Source of the DNA: Tabrizicola caldifontis
GTDB lineage: Bacteria; Pseudomonadota; Alphaproteobacteria; Rhodobacterales; Rhodobacteraceae
DNA: 64,000 nt
Direction of reading: 5' to 3'
Assembly: GCF_004762095.1 (NCBI RefSeq)
Contig: NZ_SIJH01000007.1
Location: 1 to 64,000 of the forward strand
Shown: piece by piece, positions 27,628 to 38,950 of the stretch
How positions within the stretch are numbered: position 1 is the first letter of the stretch
Layout of the letters: each line of letters opens with the position of its first letter
Notes under the pieces: generated by a model
Databases searched by the model: none
The model's input: the letters and a program-made list of their open reading frames with translations, nothing else
What the model was told of the DNA's origin: nothing
Translations under genes and position numbers: made by a program

Positions 27628-28377
27628 TCAGGCCAGCTTGCTCACGCCGTCCCAGATCAGCTTGACCGAGATCATGAGAAGCGCCCAGGTCACCAGCCGG
27701 AAGAACAGACGTTCCGGCATCAGCCGCACCAGCCTTACCCCGGCAAATACGGCGACGACCGAAGGCAGGGCCAACACTGCCGCAATCTTCAGGTTGCCGA
27801 TGTTCAGCTGTCCCAGCGCGTAATACGGCAGCAGCTTCACCGCATTGATCACCGCGAAGGCAATCGTCGTCGTCCCGGCAAAGACCGCCTTCGAAAGGCC
27901 GAGCGGCAGGGTATAGACCTGCCAGGGCGGCGCGCCCGCGTGGCTGACGAAACTGGTGAATCCCGCCAGCGCGCCCCAGAACAAGCCCGGCACCACCTCT
28001 GCCCGGCGCGGCTCTGCCACCGCTGGGCGGCGGGCAAGGATGTTCAGCGCGAAGGCAAAGCCGATCAGCCCGACCAGGAATGTGACCGCTGCCTCGGGAA
28101 CCAGACTGGCCGTGGCCCAGCCAATGCCGATTCCCGCCACGGCACCCGGAAGGACGATGGCCAGCACCCGCCGGTCGTAATGCCGCCGGTAGGCCCACAA
28201 CCCGAAGACATCCGACACGACATAGACCGGCAGCAGCAGCCCCGCCGCCGCCACCGGGTTGATGACCAGCGCCAGGACAGGCACCCCCAGCATCCCGACC
28301 ACCGGGACGCCGCCTTTGCTCATCCCGACCAGCGCCGCAGCGATCAGCGCTGCCGCCCAGAACCAAAGATCGTGCAT
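27628..28377 (-). CDS. TSUP (TauE/SafE) family transporter
   Basis: 249 residues with about eight transmembrane helices and the family-typical GMSKGGVPVVG near the N terminus and SFVSHAGAPPWQVYTLP in the middle. TSUP members export sulfite, sulfoacetate or other anions, so the substrate is open. Start ATG 28377 was chosen because GGAGG lies 5 nt upstream; the in-frame ATG at 28392 has no such site. Divergent from mdh. Confidence 0.88.
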   Translation of the reverse strand: MHDLWFWAAALIAAALVGMSKGGVPVVGMLGVPVLALVINPVAAAGLLLPVYVVSDVFGLWAYRRHYDRRVLAIVLPGAVAGIGIGWATASLVPEAAVTFLVGLIGFAFALNILARRPAVAEPRRAEVVPGLFWGALAGFTSFVSHAGAPPWQVYTLPLGLSKAVFAGTTTIAFAVINAVKLLPYYALGQLNIGNLKIAAVLALPSVVAVFAGVRLVRLMPERLFFRLVTWALLMISVKLIWDGVSKLA

Positions 28378-28393
28378 CGCGCCCTCCGCCATG

Positions 28394-28454
28394 GGTTACC
28401 GCTAACGCCCTTTCGGGACAGCCGAAAGCGGCATTTTCTCGCATACAATTGTAT
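28394..28454. promoter_or_regulatory. Two palindromic sites between TSUP gene and mdh
   Basis: GGTTACCGCTAACG (28394-28407) is a CG-centred near-palindrome of the LacI type and shares the CGCTAACG core with the site upstream of prpE (59316-59329). Further on, ATACAATTGTAT (28443-28454) is a perfect 12-bp palindrome with TTGTATAC character, as in GntR/FadR-type operators. Both are 80-140 bp upstream of mdh. No -35/-10 pair could be assigned with confidence. Confidence 0.45.
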
Positions 28455-28491
28455 ACCGATTGCCCTGCAAGGCTGGACAGAACCCCGATAA

Positions 28492-29496
<1,005 letters not shown>

Positions 29497-29524
29497 GCGG
29501 CCCCTGATCTGAAGCGCTTCCCCG

Positions 29525-29556
29525 AACACCCCCGGACCCGTTTCCGGGGGTGTTTG
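29525..29556 (+). terminator. Rho-independent terminator of mdh
   Basis: An 11-bp perfect stem, AACACCCCCGG (29525-29535) with CCGGGGGTGTT (29544-29554), encloses an 8-nt loop. It is 29 bp after the mdh stop. The U tract is short, being folded partly into the stem. Confidence 0.85.
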
Positions 29557-29949
29557 CCTGTGATGCCACCGCCCGGCTTGCCGAACCGGCGCCGCCTGAG
29601 GACCGCGACCCGACCGGCCGTCCCTCGGCTGGCCTGCCCGCACCGCCCGGCAGCCCGGCCCTGCCCCATGTCGCCACCAGTCCGGCCGCGGCACCGTCCT
29701 TTACTCTTGTACCTTTCCCCAAATACTCCCGCCGCAGGCAGCGCGGCTTTTCCAGCGGGCATGCACTGCTCGAAATGCACCGGGCACCGCCCGGTCAGGG
29801 TGTCGGGGATATTCTGCCGCGAACGGCCAAACGTTTGAAATCATGAACGAGCACGGAATGATCTACCACGGACGGGACCGCACCCCCTTGCCCTGCCGGG
29901 CGGAATCCGGCATCCCCAAGGCCAGACCCATAGCCCTGGAGGGCCCACC
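29557..29949. other. Intergenic region without a recognised gene
   Basis: About 390 bp between the mdh terminator and a 56-aa gene. Several short frames are open, but none has a recognisable product. An AT-richer patch around 29698-29730 could hold a promoter for the downstream genes. I see no clear RNA gene. Confidence 0.5.
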
Positions 29950-30120
29950 ATGGACTATTCGAAATCCGGCAACCCCAAGGGTGCCCGCCGGGCACCGCGT
30001 GGGCCGGACCACGCCCAGAAGGGCGCGCCGAAATCGACCACGCCGCCGCGAGAAACCAAGGAACAGCTCCTCGCCCGGATGAAGGCTGCCGCGACCGCGA
30101 AGAAGGACCAGAAAGGCTGA
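29950..30120 (+). CDS. Small basic conserved hypothetical protein (56 aa)
   Basis: The frame MDYSKSGNPKGARRAP...LLARMKAAATAKKDQKG is rich in Lys, Arg, Ala and Pro, with a short C-terminal helix. I recall near-identical short proteins starting MDYSK in other Rhodobacteraceae; function unknown. GGAGGGCCCACC lies upstream of ATG 29950. Its TGA stop overlaps the presumed CTG start of the methyltransferase. Confidence 0.7.
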   Translation: MDYSKSGNPKGARRAPRGPDHAQKGAPKSTTPPRETKEQLLARMKAAATAKKDQKG

Positions 30121-30782
30121 GACCTGCCTCCCCCTACCTCGCCCCCGGCTTCTATGAGGACGCCATCGCGAAGGGCCGCCACCGCGAGATCGTCGGCGGT
30201 CGCTGGGACGAAACCGCCCGCATCCAGATGCAGGTCCTTCTGAACGAGGGCATGACGCCGGAGGATCACCTGCTGGATATCGGCTGCGGCGCGCTGCGGC
30301 TTGGCCACAAGGCCGTGCCGTTCCTGAAGCCCGGTCACTACTGGGGCACCGATGCCTCGTTGGCCTTGATGCGGCACGGCCGGACAACCGAACTGCCGGA
30401 CCCCGAGGCGCTGCCGCTTGACCATCTGATCGAGGACGCCGACTTCGTCTATCCCGGGGTGCCCGACGGGATCACGCTTGCCATCGCCTTCGGGGTCTTC
30501 ACCCATCTGCCTGCCCCGGCGCTGACCACGGCGCTGCGCAACCTGCGCCGCTTTGGACGTCTCAAAGCCTTTCTGTTCACCGTCTTCATCGCCCCGGATG
30601 GTGCTGGTCCGTTCCGGCAGGCCGATGGCGTCGTGACCCATTCGGACCGCCCGCCCTATCACATCACCGCAGCTGCGGCCGAGGCGATGATCGGTTCAGC
30701 CGGCTTCACTCCGGCGCGCCGACCGGCACTTCTGCCCCGGGGTCAGGTGCTCTGGGCCGCCATCCCGCCCTGCACGCCCTAG
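30117..30782 (+). CDS. Class I SAM-dependent methyltransferase, probable non-ATG start
   Basis: SAM-binding motif I is LLDIGCGALRLGHKAV; later motifs are AFGVFTHLP and a C-terminal substrate cap. The first ATG, 30228, lies only about 20 residues before motif I and leaves out an upstream in-frame, protein-like stretch (YLAPGFYEDAIAKGRHREI, RWDETARIQ). No ATG, GTG or TTG exists upstream in frame; CTG 30117, overlapping the preceding TGA as CTGA, is the only near-cognate codon before that stretch. I therefore place the start there (221 aa). Substrate unknown. Confidence 0.65.
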   Translation: MRPASPYLAPGFYEDAIAKGRHREIVGGRWDETARIQMQVLLNEGMTPEDHLLDIGCGALRLGHKAVPFLKPGHYWGTDASLALMRHGRTTELPDPEALPLDHLIEDADFVYPGVPDGITLAIAFGVFTHLPAPALTTALRNLRRFGRLKAFLFTVFIAPDGAGPFRQADGVVTHSDRPPYHITAAAAEAMIGSAGFTPARRPALLPRGQVLWAAIPPCTP

Positions 30783-31073
30783 ACCGCCCGGATGCTGCCA
30801 AGGAAGGCCGGGGTCGCCAAGCCCCGGTTCGCCCCTTGGCTTCGGGCCGGCAGCAAGGGCTGCACCGACCCATGGGGGATGGGTTGCCGGGGCAGCAGGC
30901 CTGAAAAGACCGCTCGTGCAAAGACATCGCGGGATCGCCCGTTAGCCGATCATCCGCCGCGTGCGGCACCGAATGCGGGCCGCAGGGGCGCCGCAGATCA
31001 CGCAGCTGGATATCCTGACTTGCCACCGCATGGGCACGGCCGCACTCTCTGCCTATCAACAGTGGAGGCCCGG

Positions 31074-32255
31074 ATGCGCGCCCTTACCCTTGCCCTTCTG
31101 CTTGCCGCCGCGCCCGTCGCTTCCGAAACCCTGTCGGAAGAGATCGCCCGCACCGGAATTTCCGCAACCAAGACAAGGCTGGCTGCCATGGCCGATCCTG
31201 CCAGCGAACAGCTGTTCGCGCTGGCCGGCCTGCGCTTCCTTGGGGGGGTAGAGGCCGCCCTGCAGCTGCGCTGGCAGACCGGTATGCGGGCCGACTGGTC
31301 CGAGCTGCCCATCCTGCGCCTGCCGATCCCGGAAAACCCCGCAGCCCGCCCCTTCGCAGCGGCTGATTTCACCACTCTGATCACCAATCTCGACGCCGAA
31401 ATGGAGGCTGCCCGTGCAGCCCTGGCACAGCTTGGCGACCAGCCCTTCGCGCTGGACATCCGGCTAGCGGATCTGTGGTTCGACATCAACATGAACGGCA
31501 CCCGCGACGATGGCGAGGAAATCGGCGCGGTGGCCGGCATTCTTGCCGGCGGACGCCGGGTCGGCATCCCGGTCGTCGATCCGGTGATCCGCTTCGACAC
31601 TGCCGATGCCGCCTGGCTGTCGGCCTATACCCACTTCCTTTCTGGCTTTGCCTCGGTCGCGCTGGCCTATGACCCGGAGCCTGCGATCCAGCGGGTGATC
31701 GAATCCAGCAAGGCGATCTATGCGCTCTGGGGCGACACGCCGCCGCCGAACGCGATGGACATGATGTTCGGCCGCCAGGTGGACCGACTGGCCATGGTGC
31801 TGCTGGCGCTGTCGAACACGCCCGACAAGGGCCTTGCCGCAAAGGCGCACGGCCATTTCATGTCGATGATCGCCGAGAACCGCCGCTTCTGGACGCTGGT
31901 CGAACTGGAAGAGGACAACCAGGGCGAATGGGTGCCGAACGACAGGCAGGTTTCGGCCATCGGCCTTGTCATGCCCCCCGGGACCGGGACGCGGTGGCAG
32001 GCGGTGCTGGCCGATGCCGAGGCGCTGCTGACCGGCGAGAAGCTGATCCCGCACTGGCGCTATGGGGCCGAGGCCGGGATCAACCTGAAGAAGATGTTCG
32101 ACAACCCCCCGCCGGTGGACCTGGTCACCTGGATCCAGGGCGAGGGCTTCCTTCCCTTCGCGGAAAAGGGCGAGCGGATCGGCATGGATTCCTGGCGCGA
32201 CTTTGAACGTCTGGTCTCGGGCGATGCGATGCTGTTTGCCGTCTTCCTGAACTGA
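31074..32255 (+). CDS. Periplasmic hypothetical protein
   Basis: 393 residues with a clear signal peptide (MRALTLALLLAAAPVASE). The mature protein is acidic and mostly helical, with a calcium-site-like DINMNGTRDDGEEIG at about residue 145, and MMFGRQVDRLAM and YGAEAGINLKKMFDNPP further on. No family recognised. GGAGG sits 5 nt before ATG 31074. It lies just upstream of the sucC regulatory region. Confidence 0.75.
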   Translation: MRALTLALLLAAAPVASETLSEEIARTGISATKTRLAAMADPASEQLFALAGLRFLGGVEAALQLRWQTGMRADWSELPILRLPIPENPAARPFAAADFTTLITNLDAEMEAARAALAQLGDQPFALDIRLADLWFDINMNGTRDDGEEIGAVAGILAGGRRVGIPVVDPVIRFDTADAAWLSAYTHFLSGFASVALAYDPEPAIQRVIESSKAIYALWGDTPPPNAMDMMFGRQVDRLAMVLLALSNTPDKGLAAKAHGHFMSMIAENRRFWTLVELEEDNQGEWVPNDRQVSAIGLVMPPGTGTRWQAVLADAEALLTGEKLIPHWRYGAEAGINLKKMFDNPPPVDLVTWIQGEGFLPFAEKGERIGMDSWRDFERLVSGDAMLFAVFLN

Positions 32256-32352
32256 TCGGGCCGGGATCCGGTGAAGGATCGTGCAGGTTTCCTTGCAGAA
32301 TCCGGCCCGTGCCTTGCGGGTCGAATCACGGAGCCATTGGCGCGGAACGCTC

Positions 32353-32403
32353 GCGATCACAAATTTTCCAGTTGTGATCACGAAATTTCAGGGCGTGATC
32401 ACA
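32353..32403 (+). promoter_or_regulatory. Three GTGATCAC palindromes phased at 21 bp upstream of sucC
   Basis: GATC cores lie at 32355, 32376 and 32397, exactly 21 bp apart, within GCGATCACA, TGTGATCACG and CGTGATCACA. The two spacers both contain an ATTTTC/AATTTC element, as in the sdhC array. The array ends 111 bp before sucC. A CGCTAACGG half-site follows at 32429. Regular two-turn spacing implies cooperative binding by a dimeric regulator on one DNA face; its identity is unknown. Confidence 0.75.
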
Positions 32404-32514
32404 TGATGCATTTTTCTGCGCCCTTCAGCGCTAACGGACGGAAATCCGCGTAGGATTACGCCTGCATTCATGCGATGAGGCCGGCAAGTTCATCAAGGGA
32501 CAGGGTGCTGCGCC

Positions 32515-33708
32515 ATGAACATCCACGAATACCAGGCCAAGGCGCTTCTGCGCAGCTACGGCATCCCGGTCAGCGATGGCCGCGTCGTGCTGAAGGCCGA
32601 AGAGGCCAAGACCGCCGCGGGCGAGCTGGACGGGCCGCTTTGGGTCGTCAAGGCGCAAATCCATGCAGGCGGCCGCGGCAAGGGCCATTTCAAGGAACCC
32701 GAGGCCGGCGAGAAGGGAGGCGTCCGCCTGGCACGCAGCGTGGGCGAGGCGGCCGAATTCGCCCGCCAGATGTTGGGCCGCACGCTTGTCACCGTGCAGA
32801 CCGGCCCGGCGGGCAAGCAGGTGAACCGCATCTACATCGAGGACGGCTCGGACATCGAGAAGGAATTCTACCTTGCCCTGCTGATCGACCGGAAATCCAG
32901 CCGCATCTCGATCGTCGCCTCGACCGAGGGCGGCATGTCGATCGAGGACGTGGCGCATGCGACGCCCGAAAAGATCCTGACCTTCACCATCGACCCGGCG
33001 ACCGGCCTGCAGGATTTCCACGGCCGCCGCGTGGCCTTTGCCCTGGGCCTCCAGGGCCAGCAGGTCAAGCAATGCGTGCAGATCGTGAAGAAGCTTTACC
33101 AGCTGTTCATCGACAAGGACATGGACATGCTGGAGATCAACCCCTTCTGCGTGCTCAAGGACGGCTCGCTGCGGCTTCTTGACGCCAAGATGGGCTTCGA
33201 CGGCAACGCGATCTACCGCCACCCCGACATCGCCGCCCTGCGCGACGAGACGGAGGAGGATCCCAAGGAACTCGCAGCCTCTAAGTTCGACCTGAACTAC
33301 ATCGCGCTTGATGGCGAGATCGGCTGCATGGTCAACGGCGCGGGCCTCGCGATGGCCACCATGGACATCATCAAGCTTTACGGGGCGGAGCCCGCCAACT
33401 TCCTCGACGTCGGCGGCGGCGCGACGAAGGAGAAGGTGACGGAGGCCTTCAAGATCATCACCAGTGACCCGAACGTGAAGGGCATCCTCGTCAACATCTT
33501 CGGCGGCATCATGCGCTGCGACATCATCGCCGAGGGCATCGTCGCCGCCGTGAAGGAGGTCGGGCTGAAGGTGCCGCTGGTGGTGCGGCTGGAAGGCACC
33601 AATGTCGAGCTCGGCAAGAAGATCATCAACGAATCCGGCCTGAACGTGATCGCCGCCGACGACCTGTCGGACGCGGCAAGGAAGATCGTCAAGGCGGTGA
33701 AAGGCTGA
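32515..33708 (+). CDS. sucC: Succinyl-CoA ligase (ADP-forming) beta subunit
   Basis: 397 residues. It begins [19 protein letters not shown]; the ATP-grasp domain has [19 protein letters not shown] and MLEINPFCV, and the CoA-ligase domain has [13 protein letters not shown] and [16 protein letters not shown]. With SucD it makes succinate, ATP and CoA from succinyl-CoA. First gene of sucC-sucD-(terminator)-sucA-sucB. Confidence 0.98.
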   Translation: MNIHEYQAKALLRSYGIPVSDGRVVLKAEEAKTAAGELDGPLWVVKAQIHAGGRGKGHFKEPEAGEKGGVRLARSVGEAAEFARQMLGRTLVTVQTGPAGKQVNRIYIEDGSDIEKEFYLALLIDRKSSRISIVASTEGGMSIEDVAHATPEKILTFTIDPATGLQDFHGRRVAFALGLQGQQVKQCVQIVKKLYQLFIDKDMDMLEINPFCVLKDGSLRLLDAKMGFDGNAIYRHPDIAALRDETEEDPKELAASKFDLNYIALDGEIGCMVNGAGLAMATMDIIKLYGAEPANFLDVGGGATKEKVTEAFKIITSDPNVKGILVNIFGGIMRCDIIAEGIVAAVKEVGLKVPLVVRLEGTNVELGKKIINESGLNVIAADDLSDAARKIVKAVKG

Positions 33709-33713
33709 AGCCC

Positions 33714-34598
33714 ATGTCCATCCTCGTGAACAAAGCGACCAAAGTCATCTGCCAGGGCTTCACCGGCAGCCAGGGCACCTTCCATTCCGAACAGGCCATC
33801 GCCTATGGCACGCAGATGGTCGGCGGCGTGACCCCCGGCAAGGGCGGGACCGAACACCTCGGCCTGCCCGTCTTCGACAGCGTGCACGAGGCCGTGGCCA
33901 GAACCGGCGCCGATGCGACCGCGATCTACGTTCCCCCGCCCTTCGCCGCCGACTCGATCCTCGAGGCCATCGACGCCGAGGTGCCGCTGATCGTCTGCAT
34001 CACCGAAGGCATTCCGGTCCTCGACATGATGAAGGTCAAGCGCGCCCTCATCAACTCGAAGTCGCGCCTGATCGGCCCGAACTGCCCCGGCGTCCTGACC
34101 CCCGGCGAATGCAAGATCGGCATCATGCCGGGCTCGATCTTCTCCAAAGGGTCGGTTGGGGTCGTGTCACGCTCGGGCACGCTTACCTATGAGGCCGTGA
34201 AGCAGACCACCGACGTGGGCCTTGGCCAGACCACTGCCGTCGGCATCGGCGGCGACCCGATCAAGGGCACCGAACACATCGATGTGCTGGAGATGTTCCT
34301 CGCCGACCCTGACACCCATTCGATCATCATGATCGGCGAGATCGGGGGCAGCGCGGAAGAGGAAGCCGCCCAGTTCCTCGCAGATGAAAGGAAGCGCGGC
34401 CGCTGGAAGCCCACCGCCGGCTTCATCGCCGGCCGCACCGCCCCGCCCGGCCGCCGCATGGGCCACGCGGGCGCGATCGTTGCCGGCGGCAAGGGCGATG
34501 CCGGGTCCAAGATCGAGGCGATGAAATCCGCCGGAATCGTGGTGGCCGACAGCCCTGCGGGCCTGGGCGAAGCCGTACTGAAAGCGATCAAGGGCTGA
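33714..34598 (+). CDS. sucD: Succinyl-CoA ligase alpha subunit
   Basis: 294 residues. CoA-binding [18 protein letters not shown], the [20 protein letters not shown] segment, and the phosphohistidine motif [10 protein letters not shown] (His at about 251) are intact. The start is 5 bp after the sucC stop. A hairpin with a T tract follows before sucA. Confidence 0.98.
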   Translation: MSILVNKATKVICQGFTGSQGTFHSEQAIAYGTQMVGGVTPGKGGTEHLGLPVFDSVHEAVARTGADATAIYVPPPFAADSILEAIDAEVPLIVCITEGIPVLDMMKVKRALINSKSRLIGPNCPGVLTPGECKIGIMPGSIFSKGSVGVVSRSGTLTYEAVKQTTDVGLGQTTAVGIGGDPIKGTEHIDVLEMFLADPDTHSIIMIGEIGGSAEEEAAQFLADERKRGRWKPTAGFIAGRTAPPGRRMGHAGAIVAGGKGDAGSKIEAMKSAGIVVADSPAGLGEAVLKAIKG

Positions 34599-34608
34599 AC
34601 TGGACCAG

Positions 34609-34630
34609 GGCGGGGGACGCCCCGCCTTTT
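34609..34630 (+). terminator. Intrinsic terminator or attenuator between sucD and sucA
   Basis: A 7-bp GC stem, GGCGGGG (34609-34615) with CCCCGCC (34620-34626), has a 4-nt loop and is followed by TTTT. It sits 10 bp after the sucD stop and 38 bp before sucA, so it could uncouple sucCD from sucAB. Confidence 0.7.
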
Positions 34631-34667
34631 CCCTCGGCGGTAGCTCCGCCCCAACAGGAAACGCGCG

Positions 34668-37637
34668 ATGACCGACCAATCCCCGAACGCCGCCTTCGCC
34701 GCCTCGTCCTTCCTCGACGGGGCCAATGCCGATTATGTCGATCAGCTGGCCGCGCGCCACGCCGCCGACCCGAACAGTGTCGATCCTCAATGGGCCGAGT
34801 TCTTCAAGGCCCTCGGCGACAGCGAGATCGACGCCAAGCGCGCCGCGCAAGGCCCGTCCTGGGCGCGGGCCGACTGGCCGCCTACCCCGGCAGATGACCT
34901 GACCGCCGCGCTGACCGGCGAGTGGGCTGCGCCCCCGTCGGCGAAGGAAGCCCGCGCCGCCGGCGCCAAGATCGCCGCCAAGGCCGCCGAGGCAGGCGTC
35001 GCACTGTCCGAAGACCAGATCCAGCGCGCTGTGCTCGATTCCATCCGCGCGCTGATGGTCATCCGCGCCTACCGGATCCGCGGCCACCTGGCCGCCGACC
35101 TCGACCCGCTGGGGCTGGCCGAGAAGAAGTCCCACCCCGAGCTCGACCCGGCCTCCTACGGCTTCACCGAAGCCGACATGGACCGGCCGATCTTCATCGA
35201 CAACGTGCTGGGCCTGACGCACGCCTCGATGCGCGAGATCATCGACATCCTGAAGCGCACCTATTGCGGCACCTTCGCGCTGCAATACATGCATATTTCC
35301 GACCCCGAACAATCGGCCTGGCTCAAGGAACGGATCGAGGGCTACGGCAAGGAAATCCAGTTCACGCGGGAAGGCCGGAAGGCCATCCTGAACAAGCTGG
35401 TCGAGGCCGAGGGCTTCGAGAAGTTCCTGCACGTCAAGTACATGGGGACCAAGCGTTTCGGCTTGGACGGGGGCGAGGCGCTGATCCCGGCGATGGAGCA
35501 GATCATCAAGCGCGGTGGCGCGCTGGGGGTGAAGGAAATCATCATCGGCATGCCGCACCGCGGCCGGCTGAACATCCTCGCCAACGTGATGCAGAAGCCC
35601 TACCGCGCGATCTTCCACGAATTCCAGGGCGGCTCCTACAAGCCCGAGGATGTGGATGGCTCGGGCGACGTGAAATACCACCTCGGCGCCTCGAGTGACC
35701 GCGAGTTCGACGGCAACAAGGTGCACCTCAGCCTGACCGCCAACCCCAGCCACCTCGAAGCCGTCAACCCGGTAGTGCTGGGCAAGGCGCGGGCCAAGCA
35801 GGATCAGCTCAACGACACCGCCGAACGGATCGCGGTGCTGCCGGTGCTGCTGCACGGCGACGCGGCCTTCGCCGGTCAGGGTGTGGTGGCGGAATGCCTG
35901 CAACTGTCGGGCATCAAGGGCCACCGGACGGGGGGTTGCATCCACATCATCGTCAACAACCAGATCGGCTTCACCACCGCACCCGCCTTCAGCCGGACAT
36001 CGCCCTACCCCACCGACATCGCGCTGATGGTCGAGGCGCCGATCTTCCACGTGAACGGCGACGACCCCGAGGCCGTGGTCCATGCTGCCAAGGTGGCCAC
36101 CGAGTTCCGCCAGAAGTTCCACAAGGACGTGGTCATCGACATCTTCTGCTACCGCCGCTTCGGTCACAACGAAGGCGACGAGCCGATGTTCACCAACCCG
36201 GCGATGTACAACCGCATCCGCAAGCAGAAGACGACGCTCCAGCTCTACACCGAACGGCTGGTGGCCGACGGGCTGATCTCGGCCGGCGAGATCGAGGACA
36301 TGAAGGCCGCCTTCCAGGCCCGCCTCAACGAGGAGTTCGAGGCCGGCAAGGCCTTTCTGCCGAACAAGGCCGACTGGCTGGACGGGCGCTGGAAGAACCT
36401 GCAGACCAAGGATCTGAACACCTACCAGCGCGGTGAAACCTGGATCAAGGCCGAGACCTTGGCCGAGGTAGGCGCCGCGCTGACCCGCGTGCCCCCGGGC
36501 TTCGATCTGCACAAGACCGTCGCCCGCCAGCTTGAGGCCAAGGCCCGTATGTTCGAGACCGGACAGGGCTTCGACTGGGCCACTGCCGAGGCGCTGGCCT
36601 TCGGCTCGCTTCAGCTCGAAGGCTTCCCCGTGCGTCTGGCGGGCCAGGACTGCACCCGCGGCACCTTCAGCCAGCGCCATTCCGGCTGGATCGACCAGAC
36701 CACCGAGGAACGCCACTACCCCTTGAACCACATCCGCCCGGGACAGGCGCGGTATGAGGTCATCGACTCGATGCTTTCGGAATATGCCGTGCTCGGCTTC
36801 GAATACGGCTATTCGCTGGCCGAACCGAATGCGCTGACGATCTGGGAAGCCCAGTTCGGCGATTTCGCCAACGGTGCACAGATCATGTTCGACCAGTTCA
36901 TCAACTCGGGCGAGTCGAAATGGCTGCGCATGTCTGGCCTCGTCGTCCTCCTGCCCCACGGCTTCGAGGGCCAGGGCCCGGAACATTCCTCCGCGCGACT
37001 GGAACGGTTCCTGCAACTGTCTGCGGAAGACAACTGGATTGTTGCCAACTGCACGACGCCGGCGAACTATTTCCACATCCTGCGCCGTCAGCTGCACCGG
37101 ACCTATCGCAAGCCGCTGATCCTGATGACGCCCAAATCGCTCTTGCGCCATCCGATGTGCGTCAGCCGGGCCGAGGATTTCACCGACGGCTCGACCTTCC
37201 ACCGCGTGCTGTGGGACGATGCGCAGAAGGGCAACTCGACCCTGAAGCTCAAGGCCGACGAGAAGATCCGGCGCGTCATCCTCTGCTCGGGCAAGGTCTA
37301 TTACGACCTTCTGGCCGAACGCGACGCGCAGAAGCTGGACGATGTCTATCTGCTGCGGGTCGAACAGCTTTACCCCGTGCCGACGATCTCGCTCGGCCAG
37401 GAACTCGCGCGCTTCCCGAAGGCCGAGTTCATCTGGTGCCAGGAAGAGCCGAAGAACCAGGGCGCCTGGTCCTTCATCGAGCCCGAGATGGAGGCGATCC
37501 TGACACGTGTGCGCGGCAAGCCTACGCGCATGTCCTATGCCGGCCGCAAGGCCAGCGCCTCGCCCGCAACGGGCCTCGCCTCCCGCCACAAGCAGGAACA
37601 GGAAACCCTTGTCGCCCAGGCCCTTGGCCTGAACTGA
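34668..37637 (+). CDS. sucA: 2-oxoglutarate dehydrogenase E1 component
   Basis: 989 residues. It begins with the [14 protein letters not shown] and [11 protein letters not shown]1o N-terminal domain; later come GMPHRGRLN, the TPP/Mg site region around [14 protein letters not shown] and [20 protein letters not shown], and the C-terminal [12 protein letters not shown]. It decarboxylates 2-oxoglutarate with TPP and succinylates the lipoyl group of SucB. 25 bp separate it from sucB. Confidence 0.98.
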   Translation: MTDQSPNAAFAASSFLDGANADYVDQLAARHAADPNSVDPQWAEFFKALGDSEIDAKRAAQGPSWARADWPPTPADDLTAALTGEWAAPPSAKEARAAGAKIAAKAAEAGVALSEDQIQRAVLDSIRALMVIRAYRIRGHLAADLDPLGLAEKKSHPELDPASYGFTEADMDRPIFIDNVLGLTHASMREIIDILKRTYCGTFALQYMHISDPEQSAWLKERIEGYGKEIQFTREGRKAILNKLVEAEGFEKFLHVKYMGTKRFGLDGGEALIPAMEQIIKRGGALGVKEIIIGMPHRGRLNILANVMQKPYRAIFHEFQGGSYKPEDVDGSGDVKYHLGASSDREFDGNKVHLSLTANPSHLEAVNPVVLGKARAKQDQLNDTAERIAVLPVLLHGDAAFAGQGVVAECLQLSGIKGHRTGGCIHIIVNNQIGFTTAPAFSRTSPYPTDIALMVEAPIFHVNGDDPEAVVHAAKVATEFRQKFHKDVVIDIFCYRRFGHNEGDEPMFTNPAMYNRIRKQKTTLQLYTERLVADGLISAGEIEDMKAAFQARLNEEFEAGKAFLPNKADWLDGRWKNLQTKDLNTYQRGETWIKAETLAEVGAALTRVPPGFDLHKTVARQLEAKARMFETGQGFDWATAEALAFGSLQLEGFPVRLAGQDCTRGTFSQRHSGWIDQTTEERHYPLNHIRPGQARYEVIDSMLSEYAVLGFEYGYSLAEPNALTIWEAQFGDFANGAQIMFDQFINSGESKWLRMSGLVVLLPHGFEGQGPEHSSARLERFLQLSAEDNWIVANCTTPANYFHILRRQLHRTYRKPLILMTPKSLLRHPMCVSRAEDFTDGSTFHRVLWDDAQKGNSTLKLKADEKIRRVILCSGKVYYDLLAERDAQKLDDVYLLRVEQLYPVPTISLGQELARFPKAEFIWCQEEPKNQGAWSFIEPEMEAILTRVRGKPTRMSYAGRKASASPATGLASRHKQEQETLVAQALGLN

Positions 37638-37662
37638 CCTCGGACAGACCGGAGAAATTGAG

Positions 37663-38883
37663 ATGACTGACGTTATGGTGCCCGCCCTCGGCGAATCCGT
37701 GTCCGAGGCCACCGTGTCCACCTGGTTCAAGAAGCCGGGCGATGCGGTGAAGCAGGACGAGATGCTCTGCGAGCTCGAGACCGACAAGGTCTCGGTCGAG
37801 GTGCCCTCGCCGGTCTCGGGCGTCCTGGCCGAGATCCTCGCGCCCGAGGGCACGACGGTAGCCGCCAACGCGCGGCTGGCGATCGTGACCGAAGGCGCCG
37901 CCGCAGCGCCGAAGGCCGAGGCCGCCCCTGCCCCCGCGCCTGCCGCCATGACCACTGCGCCCGCCGCCGCGAAATCGGTCGAGGACGCACCCAGCGCGAA
38001 GAAGGCCATGGCCGAGGCCGGCCTGACCCCTGACCAGGTTCAGGGCACCGGCCGTGACGGCCGAATCATGAAGGAGGACGTGGCCCGCACCGTGGCCGGA
38101 GCCGCAGGAACCGCCGCGGCCGCCGCAGCTCCGGCCCCCGCGCCCGCCGCCCTGCCCCGCGCCCCCGTTCCGGCCGAGGACGCCGCGCGCGAGGAACGGG
38201 TCAGGATGACCCGCCTGCGCGCCACCATCGCGCGGCGGCTCAAGGACGCGCAGAATACTGCGGCGATGCTGACCACCTACAATGAGGTGGACATGTCCGC
38301 GATCATGGAACTGCGCAACACCTACAAGGACGCCTTCGAGAAGAAGCACGGCGTGAAGATGGGCTTCATGTCCTTCTTCGTGAAGGCGTGCTGCCATGCC
38401 CTGAAGGAGATCCCCGAGGTCAACGCCGAAATCGACGGCCAGGACATCGTCTACAAGAACTACGTCCACATGGGCGTTGCGGTCGGCACGCCCTCGGGCC
38501 TTGTCGTCCCGGTGGTGCGCGATGCCGACCGGATGTCCTTTGCCGAAATCGAGAAGAAGATCGCCGAACTCGGCGCCCGCGCCCGCGACGGGAAGCTCAG
38601 CATGGCGGAGATGCAGGGCGGCTCCTTCACCATCTCGAACGGCGGGGTCTATGGCAGCCTGATGTCCTCCCCCATCCTCAACCCCCCGCAGTCCGGCATC
38701 CTTGGCATGCACAAGATCCAGGACCGCCCCGTGGTGGTGAACGGCCAGATCGTCATCCGCCCGATGATGTATCTCGCCCTCAGCTACGACCACCGGATCG
38801 TGGACGGCAAGGGTGCGGTGACGTTCCTGGTGCGGGTGAAAGAGGCGCTGGAGGACCCGCGTCGGCTGCTGATGGATTTGTGA
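37663..38883 (+). CDS. sucB: Dihydrolipoyl succinyltransferase (E2o)
   Basis: 406 residues: one lipoyl domain with the target Lys42 in [11 protein letters not shown], an Ala/Pro-rich linker, an E3-binding domain ([23 protein letters not shown]), a second Ala/Pro linker, and the catalytic domain ending with SYDHRIVDG (His377, Asp381). It transfers succinyl to CoA in the 2-oxoglutarate dehydrogenase complex. A GGAGAAATTGAG ribosome-binding region precedes the ATG. Confidence 0.98.
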   Translation: MTDVMVPALGESVSEATVSTWFKKPGDAVKQDEMLCELETDKVSVEVPSPVSGVLAEILAPEGTTVAANARLAIVTEGAAAAPKAEAAPAPAPAAMTTAPAAAKSVEDAPSAKKAMAEAGLTPDQVQGTGRDGRIMKEDVARTVAGAAGTAAAAAAPAPAPAALPRAPVPAEDAAREERVRMTRLRATIARRLKDAQNTAAMLTTYNEVDMSAIMELRNTYKDAFEKKHGVKMGFMSFFVKACCHALKEIPEVNAEIDGQDIVYKNYVHMGVAVGTPSGLVVPVVRDADRMSFAEIEKKIAELGARARDGKLSMAEMQGGSFTISNGGVYGSLMSSPILNPPQSGILGMHKIQDRPVVVNGQIVIRPMMYLALSYDHRIVDGKGAVTFLVRVKEALEDPRRLLMDL

Positions 38884-38950
38884 TCGCAATCGCGGAAGCA
38901 CATAACGCCGGGGCGCCAACATCCCGACAGATCTGCGGAAAGGCAATCCA

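Noticed and set aside
34167-38009. Very long minus-strand open frame opposite sucD, sucA and sucB
   Set aside because: It is the shadow of three certain genes in high-GC DNA, has no ribosome site or recognisable domains, and its translation is low-complexity.
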